DNA of 64,000 bases from Gammaproteobacteria bacterium (GTDB taxonomy: Bacteria > Pseudomonadota > Gammaproteobacteria > Xanthomonadales > SZUA-36). The position numbers and the translations under genes were made by a program. The notes under the pieces are model-generated. The model was given only the letters and a program-made list of their open reading frames with translations, was not told where the DNA came from and made no database searches. The stretch lies in assembly GCA_030428105.1 (NCBI GenBank), contig JAUIBE010000014.1, positions 1-64,000 on the forward strand, given 5' to 3'. Positions 55,770 through 64,000 of this stretch are shown here, one piece after another; position 1 is the stretch's first letter, and each line of letters begins with the position of its first letter.

Positions 55770-56975
55770 ATGAAAATCATCGACTACTCAGATCGCGATC
55801 ACTACAAGACCCAGGCGTTCCAGACGCCGTTCCACGAGCGTGCCGCGGCGTTCAACCAGAAGCACTGCTGGGGCCGGTGGAAGGACTACATCACCGCCAA
55901 CACCTACTACGACACGGCCACGGAGTACTTCGCCGCGCGCAATGCCTGCAGCGTGTTCGACCTCACGCCGATGACCAAGCACCGCATCAGCGGCCCCGAT
56001 GCGCTCGACTTCATGAACCGCCTGGTTACCCGCGAGGTCGGCAAGATCAAGCCGGGGCGCGTTGGCTATACGGTGTGGTGCAACGACGCCGGGCAGGTGA
56101 TTGACGACGGCACCATCTTCCACCTGGAAGAAGGCGTCTACCGCCTGTGCTCGCAGGAACCGCAAATCGACTGGCTGATGACCTCGGCGATTGGTTTCGA
56201 CGTGGATATCGTCGACGAAACCCACGATGTCGCCGGGCTGGCGTTCCAGGGGCCAACCACCTGCGCGGTGCTCAAGCTTATGGGGCTGGAAGGCATTGAA
56301 AACCTTACCCCCTTTGGTATTGCCAAATTTGATCTTGATGGCTTCGAACTCACCGTTTCGCGCACCGGCTACACCGGCGACCTGGGTTACGAGTTGTGGG
56401 TCGCCCCCGAGCACGCCCTTACACTGTGGGACCGCCTGTTTGAAGCCGGCGCATTGCACGGCATCCGGCCGATTGGAAGCGAGGCGCTGGAAATACTGCG
56501 CATCGAGGCCGGCTTTATCCTGGCCGGGGTCGATTTCCTGCCGGCCAACGAGGCGGTGCGTCCCGGGCGTACCCGCTCGCCCTACGAGCTTGGGCTCGGC
56601 TGGCTGGTGCACCTGGATAAACCCTACTTCACCGGCAAGCGCGCGCTGATCAAGGAGAAAGAGAATGGCTCGCGCTACGTCTTCGCCAAGCTGAATATCG
56701 AGGGCAACAAGCCGGCGCACCAGTCGTTCATCTTCGACAAGCGGCAGAAGTTTGCTGGCACAGTCACCTCCGCCGCGTGGTCACCATCGGCCAAGGTGAA
56801 CATCGCCCTGGCCACACTGGAGGCCCCGCATGGCAAGCCCGGCGACCAACTGCTGGCCGAGATCTACTACCAGCGCGAGCTGAAGTGGAGCCGTGTGATG
56901 GCGCCGTGCACCGTGGTTGAGGGCGTGTTCTGGGATCCACCGCGCAAACGCGAGACCCCGCCACCCGACTTCTGA
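55770..56975 (+). CDS. GcvT-family aminomethyltransferase/demethylase-like protein
   Basis: Protein of 401 aa of the folate-binding GcvT superfamily. CSVFDLTPMTKHRISGPDAL, LAFQGPTTCAVL, and SRTGYTGDLGYELWVAPEHA, with the THF-binding YTGxxGYE, are present, then the C-terminal barrel. In this superfamily members either cleave glycine or remove methyl groups onto tetrahydrofolate (dimethylglycine, sarcosine, DMSP). No glycine-cleavage GcvH/P is nearby, so a demethylase on an N- or S-methyl compound is the favoured inference. Confidence 0.88.
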   Translation: MKIIDYSDRDHYKTQAFQTPFHERAAAFNQKHCWGRWKDYITANTYYDTATEYFAARNACSVFDLTPMTKHRISGPDALDFMNRLVTREVGKIKPGRVGYTVWCNDAGQVIDDGTIFHLEEGVYRLCSQEPQIDWLMTSAIGFDVDIVDETHDVAGLAFQGPTTCAVLKLMGLEGIENLTPFGIAKFDLDGFELTVSRTGYTGDLGYELWVAPEHALTLWDRLFEAGALHGIRPIGSEALEILRIEAGFILAGVDFLPANEAVRPGRTRSPYELGLGWLVHLDKPYFTGKRALIKEKENGSRYVFAKLNIEGNKPAHQSFIFDKRQKFAGTVTSAAWSPSAKVNIALATLEAPHGKPGDQLLAEIYYQRELKWSRVMAPCTVVEGVFWDPPRKRETPPPDF

Positions 56976-57005
56976 TCGGCGAGTTTAAAAAACCATACCC
57001 AGGCC

Positions 57006-59153
57006 ATGACCCACCGCCTTGAACCCTTGCTGAACCCGTCATCGCTGGCCGTAATTGGCGCCAGCGAACGGCACGGCACTCCGGGGCGGGAAATCATCAA
57101 CAACTTGCTGGCCGGCGGCTTCCAGGGCCCGCTGTACGCGGTTAATCCGCGCTATGGCGAAATTGCCGGTCTGCCCTGCCACCCTACCCTTGCCGACCTG
57201 CCTGAGCCGGTTGAGCAGGTCTACATCGCGGTGGGCGATGCGCACGTGGAGTCTGCCCTGGAGCAAGCCATCAACCACGGCGCCCGCGCAGTGGTGATCA
57301 TATGCAGCCTGGCCCCCGACGGCAGCGAGCCGCCGCTGATGGAACGGGTGCGCGCACGGGCCAGGCAGGCAGGCATCCTGCTGATGGGCGGCAACACCAT
57401 GGGCTATTACAACTTCAGCCGTGGAACCTGGGCCTGCGCTTTCGACACCCGCGACAACCACGTGGGCGGCGGCATCACCTTGATCACGCATTCCGGCGCC
57501 GGCATGTCCGGGCTGATCGATTGCGACGAGCGCCTCGACTGCAACCTCGCTGTCTCCACCGGCCAGGAACTCGATGTGCGCATGGACGAGTACCTCGACT
57601 ATGCGCTGGAGCAAGGCGAAACCCGGGTGGTGGGGCTGTTCATGGAAACCGCGCGCAGCCCCGAAGGCCTGCGGAATGCCCTGCGCAAGGCCCGAGACCG
57701 CAAGATTCCGGTGGTGGTTTTGAAGGTGGGCAGAACTGAGTTCTCGGCGCGCCTGGCGGAATCGCACTCGGGCGCCATGGCCGGGCGCGACGACGCCTTC
57801 CAGGCGCTGTTCGACCGCTACGGCGTGATCCGCGTTTCGGACATGGACGAATTCACCACCGCGCTGATCATGTTCAACCAGCCGCACCCGGTGGCGCCCG
57901 GCGCCCTGGTCTCCTTGCACGATTCCGGCGGAGAACGCCAATTGCTGGTCGACCTGGCCGATGAGATGGACATTCCCCTGGCCACCCTCTCGACCGAAAC
58001 CACCGCCAGGCTGGAGCACATACTCGACCCCGGGCTGCCCGCGGTGAACCCGCTGGATGCCTGGAGCGCCGGCGGGCCGGGCTACCACCGCATCATGGAA
58101 GACTGCATGGCGGCGCTGATGTCCGACCCGGGCGCCGCATTCGGCGCGGTGATTCACGACCGGGCGCCCAACAGCAAGATTTACGACGACTACTTTGACT
58201 ACCTGCGCAAGGGCCACGCGGCGTCAGGCAAACCTGCTTTCCTGGTGGCCAACCGCCAGGGCACCGGAAGTGACCCTGCGGTGGTGGAAGCCACCCGCGA
58301 GGGCTTCCCGGTGCTCGATGGGCTGCGGCCTTTTTTGGCCGGTGTGCGTGCACTAACGAATTTCCGCGACTTTCACGTCCGCGCTGCCGACCCCGCGCCA
58401 GTCGCAGACGAACTGACTGTAGCGCGCTGGCAGCGCAAACTGAACAACCTGACCGGAAAAGCAAGCGAACTGACCACGCTGCACCTGCTGGGCGATTTTG
58501 GTGTCCCCGCCTGCCAGCCAACCGCATGCGACAACGAGCAGGCCGTACTAGATGCCGCTTCCGAGGTCGGGTATCCACTGGTGCTTAAAACCGCGAAACC
58601 AGGCGTGGTCCACAAATCGGACGTGGGCGGTGTGTGCCTGAACATTGCCAATGAACACGAGTTGCGCCAGGCCTACGGGCGGATGGTGCATACCCTCGGC
58701 CCGCAGGTCATCGTCATGCCGATGGTGAAGGAGACCGGCGTCGAAATGGCCCTGGGGATGGTGAACGACGAGCAGTTTGGCCCGCTGGTGATGCTCGGCT
58801 TTGGTGGCCGGGATATCGAATCCAGCGGCAAGGTTCGGTTCCTGATGCCTCCGTTTGGCCCGGAGACCGCGAAACGTGCGGTTGAGAGCCTGGAAGGCAG
58901 CAAGCGCCTCGGCGCCTGGCGTGGCCGCGCTGCAGTTGATGTGAACGCCTTCTGCCAGGCTGCGGCCAACTTCTCGGCGATGGTGCATGCACTGGCCAGC
59001 GAGATCAGCGAGCTGGATGCCAACCCCATCATTGTCCATACCGCGGGCTGCATCGCCGTTGATGGCTTTATGTCGGTCACTGGCGATGATTACGAAACTT
59101 GCGGTGAGAGCGAACTTCAGGTCGCGACCCGCGACAAGACCGCAGATTCATAA
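57006..59153 (+). CDS. ADP-forming acyl-CoA synthetase (fused acetate-CoA ligase type)
   Basis: Protein of 715 aa with an N-terminal CoA-binding Rossmann domain (SSLAVIGASERHGTPGREII), succinyl-CoA-ligase-like domains with the probable phospho-His in AESHSGAMAGRDDAF, and a C-terminal ATP-grasp domain (VGYPLVLKTAKPGVVHKSDV). It converts an acid plus ATP and CoA to acyl-CoA and ADP. It is the natural link between acids made by the aldehyde dehydrogenase and the acyl-CoA dehydrogenase of the divergent operon. About 30 bp separate it from the GcvT-like gene. Confidence 0.88.
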   Translation: MTHRLEPLLNPSSLAVIGASERHGTPGREIINNLLAGGFQGPLYAVNPRYGEIAGLPCHPTLADLPEPVEQVYIAVGDAHVESALEQAINHGARAVVIICSLAPDGSEPPLMERVRARARQAGILLMGGNTMGYYNFSRGTWACAFDTRDNHVGGGITLITHSGAGMSGLIDCDERLDCNLAVSTGQELDVRMDEYLDYALEQGETRVVGLFMETARSPEGLRNALRKARDRKIPVVVLKVGRTEFSARLAESHSGAMAGRDDAFQALFDRYGVIRVSDMDEFTTALIMFNQPHPVAPGALVSLHDSGGERQLLVDLADEMDIPLATLSTETTARLEHILDPGLPAVNPLDAWSAGGPGYHRIMEDCMAALMSDPGAAFGAVIHDRAPNSKIYDDYFDYLRKGHAASGKPAFLVANRQGTGSDPAVVEATREGFPVLDGLRPFLAGVRALTNFRDFHVRAADPAPVADELTVARWQRKLNNLTGKASELTTLHLLGDFGVPACQPTACDNEQAVLDAASEVGYPLVLKTAKPGVVHKSDVGGVCLNIANEHELRQAYGRMVHTLGPQVIVMPMVKETGVEMALGMVNDEQFGPLVMLGFGGRDIESSGKVRFLMPPFGPETAKRAVESLEGSKRLGAWRGRAAVDVNAFCQAAANFSAMVHALASEISELDANPIIVHTAGCIAVDGFMSVTGDDYETCGESELQVATRDKTADS

Positions 59154-59163
59154 GAGAACAGCG

Positions 59164-60696
59164 ATGAACGAAACCACCCAAACCGCATCCCTCGAGAACT
59201 ACACCCTCGCGCAATGGCGCGAAGTGGCCGAGCGCGCCAAACCGCGCATCGAAACGCGCTTGTTCATCGATGGCGCCTACTGCGACGCCGCCGGTGGCGG
59301 CCGCTTCCAGAACATCAACCCGGCCACAGGAGAAGTGCTCGCCGAGATGGCGCGTGGCACGGAAGCAGACATCGACCGCGCCGTCGCGGCCGCGCTGAAG
59401 GCGTACCGGTCCGGCGCCTGGTCGAGAATGGCGCCGCGCGACCGCATGGAAGTGCTGTACCGCTACGCCGACCTGATCGAGGCCAACGCCGAATCGCTGG
59501 CGGTGCTGGAAACCCTCGACATGGGCAAGCCCATCGCCGACGTCATCGCCGAGGACATTCCCGCGGTGGTCACCACCATTCGCTTCATGGCCGAGTGCAT
59601 CGACAAGGTCGAAGGCGCGGTCACCAACACCGATGCTGGCTCGGTTCACATGGTTTTGCGCGAGCCCCTGGGCGTAGTAGGCGCCATTACACCCTGGAAC
59701 TACCCGATGCTGATGGCGGCCTGGAAGGTTGCGCCGGCATTGGCAGCGGGCAACACCGTGGTGCTGAAACCGGCCGAACAATCACCCAGCAATGCCGCGC
59801 GCCTGGCCGAGCTTTTCCTGGAGGCAGGCGGGCCGCCCGGCGTGTTCAACGTGGTCAACGGCATGGGCGAGGACGCCGGCCGCGCGCTGGCGCTGCACAA
59901 CGATGTGGCCAAGATCAGCTTCACCGGCTCTACCGAGGTGGGCAAACTGATCATGCAGTACGCCGGCCAATCCAACATGAAACGGGTAGGACTGGAATGC
60001 GGAGGCAAGTCTCCGCAAATCATGATGGGCGACCTCCCCGACCTGGATGCAGCGGTAGAAGCCGCCATCGACGGCATCTTCGCCAACATGGGTGAGGTAT
60101 GCAGCGCCGGTTCGCGCCTGCTGGTGGAACGGCCCATCTACGATGCCTTCGTCGAGCGTTTTGTCGCCGAGGGCAGCAATGCCTACCGCCCTGGCGACCC
60201 GCTGGACCCGGCCACCAACATGGGCCCGCTGGTGGACCGCGGCGCCCAACAGCGCGTATTGTCAATGATCGAGGCAGGCCGGAACGAGGGTGCGCGGCTC
60301 CATTTTGGTGGCGACGCGCCCGAATCATTGGCCGATGGCGCCTTCGTCAACCCAACCCTGTTTTCGGATGTGCGCAATGATATGAGCATCGCCCGCCAGG
60401 AGATTTTCGGGCCAGTGGCCAGCGTGATTCCCTTTGAAGGCGCTGATGAGGGCCTGGCGATCGCCAACGACACCATGTACGGGTTGGCGGCGGGCATCTG
60501 GACGCGCGACATCAACACCGCGTTCAAGCTGATCAAGAACATCGAGGCCGGCGTGGTGTGGGTCAACGCCTATGAAGACGGCGACATGACCCAGCCATTC
60601 GGCGGCTACAAGCAATCGGGCCACGCCCGCGACAAATGCATGGACAGTTTCAAAAGCTATACCCAGACCAAGTCGGCCTGGATTCGCCTGGAGTAA
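59164..60696 (+). CDS. Aldehyde dehydrogenase, PuuC/betaine-aldehyde-dehydrogenase-like
   Basis: Protein of 510 aa, NAD(P)-dependent. The cofactor loop is GVVGAITPWNYPMLMAAWKV; the active-site Glu is in LECGGKSPQIM and the Cys in GEVCSAGSRLL. QPFGGYKQSGHARDKCMDSF near the end is typical of the PuuC (gamma-glutamyl-aminobutyraldehyde dehydrogenase) group. The ATG at 59164 lies 10 bp after the synthetase stop; longer frames overlap that gene. It shares an operon with the PuuA-like gene. Confidence 0.93.
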   Translation: MNETTQTASLENYTLAQWREVAERAKPRIETRLFIDGAYCDAAGGGRFQNINPATGEVLAEMARGTEADIDRAVAAALKAYRSGAWSRMAPRDRMEVLYRYADLIEANAESLAVLETLDMGKPIADVIAEDIPAVVTTIRFMAECIDKVEGAVTNTDAGSVHMVLREPLGVVGAITPWNYPMLMAAWKVAPALAAGNTVVLKPAEQSPSNAARLAELFLEAGGPPGVFNVVNGMGEDAGRALALHNDVAKISFTGSTEVGKLIMQYAGQSNMKRVGLECGGKSPQIMMGDLPDLDAAVEAAIDGIFANMGEVCSAGSRLLVERPIYDAFVERFVAEGSNAYRPGDPLDPATNMGPLVDRGAQQRVLSMIEAGRNEGARLHFGGDAPESLADGAFVNPTLFSDVRNDMSIARQEIFGPVASVIPFEGADEGLAIANDTMYGLAAGIWTRDINTAFKLIKNIEAGVVWVNAYEDGDMTQPFGGYKQSGHARDKCMDSFKSYTQTKSAWIRLE

Positions 60697-60721
60697 CGGG
60701 TTTTGCCCATAAAGGTGGTTT

Positions 60722-62119
60722 ATGAACGACAACAATGAAGAATCCGAATTACCAGAAAATACGCTGCATGAACTGAACACCTACCTCGAGGCGCACCCCG
60801 AGACGCGCTTCATGGAGCTATTGGCCCCCGACATGGTGGGCGTACTGCGCGGCAAGCGCATCGACAGCGACGATTTCCACAAGCCGTTTGGTAACGGCGT
60901 CAACTACTGCGCCAGCTCGGTGGTACTTGATACCAAGGGCGCCTGCTTTGAGAACGCCGGTTACGGCTGGGACGACGGCGACCCGGATGTGCGCGGCCTG
61001 GCCGTGCCCGGCACCCTGGTACCGGTGCCGTGGGCCACATTGCCCACCGCGCAGGTCATGCTCTCGCTGGACAACCTGGATGGCACACCCTACTTCATGG
61101 ACCCGCGCCAGGTGCTGAAACGCACCCTGCAACCGCTGTACGACATGGGCCTGCACCCGGTGATGGCCACCGAACTCGAGTTCTACCTGGTAGAGCACGA
61201 CGGCCGCAAATGGCGGCCACGCGTGTCGCGCATACCAGGCTCCGACATTCGCCAGACCGGCCTGCAATTTGCCGTGTTTGAAGACCTGGACGATGTAGAC
61301 GTGTTCCTCACCGACCTGGACAGCATCTGCCAGGCGCAGAACATTCCTGCCGGCGCGGCATTGTCGGAATACGCCCCGGGCCAGTTCGAGGTCAACCTCC
61401 ACCACGTGGATGACCCCCTGCTGGCCTGCGACCACGCCCTGATGCTCAAGCGCGCGGTGAAAGCCGCGGCCCGCTCGAACGACCTGGCCGCCACCTTCAT
61501 GGCCAAGCCCTTCGCCGGCATTGCTGGCAGTGGCCTGCACATGCACATTTCCCTGCTGGACGAAGACGGCAATAACGTCTTCGCCGGCGAAAGCAAGGAC
61601 GGCCCGTGGACAGACACCCTGCGCCACGCCATCGGCGGCATGGCCGAAACCATGGCGGAAAGCATGGCCGTGTTCGCCATCAACGCCAACTCCTACCGCC
61701 GCTACGGCATGAACTCGTACGTGCCGAGCACCCCCAACTGGGGCCCTAACCACCGCGACCTGGCGCTGCGCATTCCGCTTTCCTCGCCCGAGAATACCCG
61801 CGTGGAGCACCGCGTTTCCGGCGCCGACGCCAACCCCTTCCTGGCCGCCGCCGCGGTATTCGCCGGCCTGCACCACGGTATCGCCAACAAGGTCGAACCG
61901 GGGCCGATGATCCAGGAGCGCGAGAAGGTCGACGACATTGTCACCCTGCCCACCTGCTGGCCACTGGCACTGGATGTTTTCGACAAGGGCGCCGTTTTGC
62001 CGCGCTACTTTGGCAAGCAGTATCACGAGCTGTACGGCATCTGCCGCCGCGAAGAGTTTGAACGCTTTCAGTCAGAGGTCACCGACCGTGATTATGAATG
62101 GTATCTGCGCGCGGTGTAG
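60722..62119 (+). CDS. Glutamine synthetase-family gamma-glutamyl-amine ligase (PuuA-like)
   Basis: Protein of 465 aa. Catalytic features of the GS fold include TELEFYLVEH, PGQFEVNLHH, FMAKPFAGIAGSGLHMHISL, and ALRIPLSSPENTRVEHRVSG. The N-terminal VGVLRGKRIDSDDF is typical of PuuA rather than GlnA. It ligates glutamate to putrescine or another amine, protecting the amino group during oxidation. AAGGTGG precedes the ATG. Last gene of the operon, followed by repeat element B and a terminator. Confidence 0.9.
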   Translation: MNDNNEESELPENTLHELNTYLEAHPETRFMELLAPDMVGVLRGKRIDSDDFHKPFGNGVNYCASSVVLDTKGACFENAGYGWDDGDPDVRGLAVPGTLVPVPWATLPTAQVMLSLDNLDGTPYFMDPRQVLKRTLQPLYDMGLHPVMATELEFYLVEHDGRKWRPRVSRIPGSDIRQTGLQFAVFEDLDDVDVFLTDLDSICQAQNIPAGAALSEYAPGQFEVNLHHVDDPLLACDHALMLKRAVKAAARSNDLAATFMAKPFAGIAGSGLHMHISLLDEDGNNVFAGESKDGPWTDTLRHAIGGMAETMAESMAVFAINANSYRRYGMNSYVPSTPNWGPNHRDLALRIPLSSPENTRVEHRVSGADANPFLAAAAVFAGLHHGIANKVEPGPMIQEREKVDDIVTLPTCWPLALDVFDKGAVLPRYFGKQYHELYGICRREEFERFQSEVTDRDYEWYLRAV

Positions 62120-62136
62120 CACCGGAGATTGCGGAT

Positions 62137-62241
62137 CGCGGCAGGGGTACTACTACCCACGACACGCATAAATACATCCCTGTAGCTCTTAAATTACGTC
62201 CTGTAATTTAAGGTCGCGGGTAGTAGTACCCGCTGTCCGCG
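62137..62241 (-). repeat. Element B: nested hairpin repeat with CsrA-like loop motifs
   Basis: Outer arms 62137-62163 and 62213-62241 pair with two single-base gaps and one mismatch. Read on the minus strand, the inner stem CTTAAATTAC/GTAATTTAAG surrounds AGGAC (62188-62212). The core GCTACAGGGATGTATTTATGC follows, identical to the core of element A except for one base. Order and total length (105 vs 102 bp) equal those of element A, while all stem sequences differ. Confidence 0.8.
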
Positions 62242-62274
62242 ATTGGCGATGCTTCTGCACGATTGGAAAAAAAA

Positions 62275-62303
62275 AGCCCCGGATTTCTCCGGGGCTATTT
62301 TTT
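62275..62303. terminator. Bidirectional Rho-independent terminator
   Basis: AGCCCCGG (62275-62282), 6-base loop, CCGGGGCT (62289-62296), flanked by nine A on the left and a run of T on the right. It can end both the plus-strand amine operon and the minus-strand surface-protein gene. Confidence 0.93.
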
Positions 62304-62310
62304 TGTTTAC

Positions 62311-62337
62311 GGTCGCGGGCTAAAGCCCGCAGCTACC
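62311..62337. repeat. Small hairpin repeat GCGGGC-TAAA-GCCCGC
   Basis: A perfect 6-bp stem with TAAA loop (62315-62330) flanked by GGT and ACC. A truncated copy occurs at 30113-30131. It lies between the terminator and the end of the surface-protein gene and looks like a dispersed extragenic palindrome. Confidence 0.5.
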
Positions 62338-62345
62338 GTGGAGGG

Positions 62346-64000
62346 TTAAACAAACCGTCGGTAAGCCACCGCGCCGAAGCCAAGCATCAGCAGGGCCATC
62401 AGCATCAGGCCGTACTGGCTGAGCGTCGGGATACCAGCGTAGATGCGGGTATTCACGATCAGGCAGCTATCGCCCTGACCCGGGAACAGCGTCAGCTCTT
62501 CGCAATCACTTTCATCGGTGATTACGCCGGCAATCGGCTCTTCCGTGGCCCAGCAGTCGGTGCCTTCGTAGTGCGGGAACACCGTCCACACGCCTGGGTT
62601 GTTCGGGTCGATGTACTGCTCGCTGCAGTACTGGGCTCCGCTGGCCTGGTCAGCATTGCCACCCAGCAGGCAGGGGAAGCCGCCCTGGATGGGTTCTGAA
62701 CAGTACAGCGTTACCTCAACCTGCGTCGGCAGCTGGTAACCCGGGTTCTCGTCGATCCATTCCTTCTCGACAACCACTTCAACCGGCAGCAGCTCATTGT
62801 AGATATCGCAGGTGAACTGGCCACCCTCGATCTCTTCGTAATGACAGCCGTCGTCGTCGCTGAAGATGCTTCCAGCCACACCGGTGGTAGCGCCAGCCGT
62901 GTAGGTCGGCTCGTAACCGGCAGGAATCAGCTCTTCAATCGAGCAGTCCATGGTGCCCGGCAGGAAGTCGCCAACGATGAACTCGATGAAGTCGAACGGG
63001 TTGCCGAATTCAGAAAGCTCAGCTTCCTGGTATAGCGGCAGACCGGTGTTACATGTGATGGAGACCATCACGTTCATCGGGTTGTCGTCGCTGAAGTCCT
63101 TCTGCACACGGAAGGTAGTGGCGCCCGGCTCGTGCTCAACGATCTCGTCGTCTTCGTCAGACGGCGGACAGTTCTCCTGGCCACCAACGGTACCTTCGGC
63201 GCCGCCATCGTCGATCAGCGGGCATTCGCCAGTTACGGTCGCAGCATTGACCACCTGGCCGTTGTCGATATCGGCCTGGGTCACGGTGTAGACACCGGTG
63301 CAGACCACAACCTCACCCGGCGCCATATCGACAATCGGGTTGGCTTCGCCAGCACAGCTGATGGTGCCGCTGTTCGGCGGATCGGTGATCAACGGATCGC
63401 TAACCTCAACATTGAACAGGGTGACGTTACCCGTGTTCTCAACCGTGAAGGTGTAGGTGATCTGGTCACCCACCAGGGTGTAGCTGTCAGGATCAGCAGA
63501 CTTGTCGATATTCAGACCGCCCACCTGGCCAATCGGCTCGAAGTGGTCATCCTGGTCCTGCACATCCTGGGTGCCCTCGGTGCCCGGCGGCGGCACGATG
63601 TCTGCCGTACCGGTAGCCGTGGCCAGGTTGTACACGAAGCCGCTATCGATGTCGTTCTGCGTCAACGGATAAGTTGCCGTACACACAACCGGCGGGTCGT
63701 TCGGGGCCAGCGGGCCGAAGCTTGCGTCACCATCGCAGTTGATGGCGCTCATGCCAGGCAGCGGATCCGTTACGACAACCGGGTCAAGAACCACGTTACC
63801 GGTGTTGTCGACCTCGAACGAGTACGTGATCAGGTCACCCGGGTCGGCCCGACCATTGCCGCCAAGATCCAGCGAGCCGGTCTTGTCCAGCGAAATGTCT
63901 GGCGCGTTCGGGATGTTGGTGATCGTGCACTCACCGTCGGCTTCCACGTCAACATCGACACAGTCGCTGTTGTCAGTGGCGTAACCAACCGGAACATTCG
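62346..64000 (-). CDS. DUF11-repeat surface protein with IPTL-CTERM signal (5' end outside window)
   Basis: The frame runs off the right edge, so at least 551 residues are visible and the N-terminus is missing. At least two DUF11-type repeats are seen, each with a DKTGS or DKSADP opening, ITYSFEVDNTGN/ITYTFTVENTGN, then an acidic tail. Cys-containing beta-rich domains follow. The C-terminus is IPTLSQYGLMLMALLMLGFG followed by AVAYRRF, an IPTL-CTERM sorting signal (motif, helix, basic end). It is probably exported and processed by a rhombosortase/exosortase-type system, which is not in the window. Role is likely adhesion or matrix. Confidence 0.9.
   Translation of the reverse strand, partial: NVPVGYATDNSDCVDVDVEADGECTITNIPNAPDISLDKTGSLDLGGNGRADPGDLITYSFEVDNTGNVVLDPVVVTDPLPGMSAINCDGDASFGPLAPNDPPVVCTATYPLTQNDIDSGFVYNLATATGTADIVPPPGTEGTQDVQDQDDHFEPIGQVGGLNIDKSADPDSYTLVGDQITYTFTVENTGNVTLFNVEVSDPLITDPPNSGTISCAGEANPIVDMAPGEVVVCTGVYTVTQADIDNGQVVNAATVTGECPLIDDGGAEGTVGGQENCPPSDEDDEIVEHEPGATTFRVQKDFSDDNPMNVMVSITCNTGLPLYQEAELSEFGNPFDFIEFIVGDFLPGTMDCSIEELIPAGYEPTYTAGATTGVAGSIFSDDDGCHYEEIEGGQFTCDIYNELLPVEVVVEKEWIDENPGYQLPTQVEVTLYCSEPIQGGFPCLLGGNADQASGAQYCSEQYIDPNNPGVWTVFPHYEGTDCWATEEPIAGVITDESDCEELTLFPGQGDSCLIVNTRIYAGIPTLSQYGLMLMALLMLGFGAVAYRRFV

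Noticed and set aside
55770-56975. Specific assignment as DMSP demethylase DmdA
   Set aside because: GcvT superfamily is clear, but I see no evidence separating DmdA from other methyl-transfer members, and the context is nitrogenous.

Overview
The window comes from a high-GC chromosome and most likely from an aerobic or microaerobic, free-living gammaproteobacterium. That placement is an inference from gene families: a complete cbb3 oxidase operon with an Anr/FNR-type site, FolE2, NhaA, a GcvA-type LysR regulator, outer-membrane TonB receptors, an adenosylcobalamin riboswitch and an IPTL-CTERM surface protein. Marine or sediment lineages related to Chromatiales or Xanthomonadales fit best; the species is not identifiable. 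I saw no rRNA, tRNA, CRISPR array, prophage or transposase gene.

Layout. 1-2.55 kb holds the 3' end of a LysR regulator, folE2 and a ferredoxin-reductase-like flavoprotein. 2.58-11.05 kb (minus strand) is ccoNOQP, a small unknown membrane protein, then ccoGHIS and a SafE-type membrane protein, with an Anr/FNR box upstream of ccoN. 11.2-20 kb is mixed housekeeping: DUF2189 protein, GST, NhaA, MFS, a nuclease/phosphatase, a LysR regulator with a divergent 71-aa protein, a cold-shock protein and a TolB-like/TPR membrane protein. 20-24.9 kb is an RND efflux adaptor and pump followed by a small acetyltransferase-like gene.

24.9-34.3 kb looks like an acyl-CoA catabolic island: an exported sulfatase, two adjacent acyl-CoA dehydrogenases (the second apparently lacking the catalytic Glu), a thiolase, a divergent acyl-CoA ligase and a TonB receptor. 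34.3-39.2 kb holds a YciA-type thioesterase, an iodotyrosine-deiodinase-like flavoprotein, a DUF4124 protein, a membrane protein/HTH pair with its own operator, and btuB under a cobalamin riboswitch.

39.2-62.1 kb is dominated by amine catabolism and is the most interesting region. It has a gamma-glutamyl-GABA hydrolase (PuuD-like), an agmatinase-family ureohydrolase, an omega-aminotransferase, a MATE exporter, a Rieske oxygenase, a complete PotFGHI-type ABC importer, an acyl-CoA dehydrogenase and a TetR/BetI-like regulator. Divergent from these are a class III aminotransferase, two overlapping CrtI/PYROXD2-like flavoproteins, a GcvT-family protein, an ADP-forming acyl-CoA synthetase, a PuuC-like aldehyde dehydrogenase and a PuuA-like gamma-glutamyl-amine ligase. 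A classical PuuB oxidase is missing. The combination suggests uptake and breakdown of an N-alkylated or polyamine-type compound whose identity cannot be read from the sequence.

Two ~103-bp intergenic elements (43.8 and 62.1 kb) share a core and architecture but have different stem sequences that still pair. Their loops resemble CsrA/RsmA target motifs. They are the strongest candidate here for an undescribed non-coding element family. The right edge cuts a DUF11/IPTL-CTERM surface protein.
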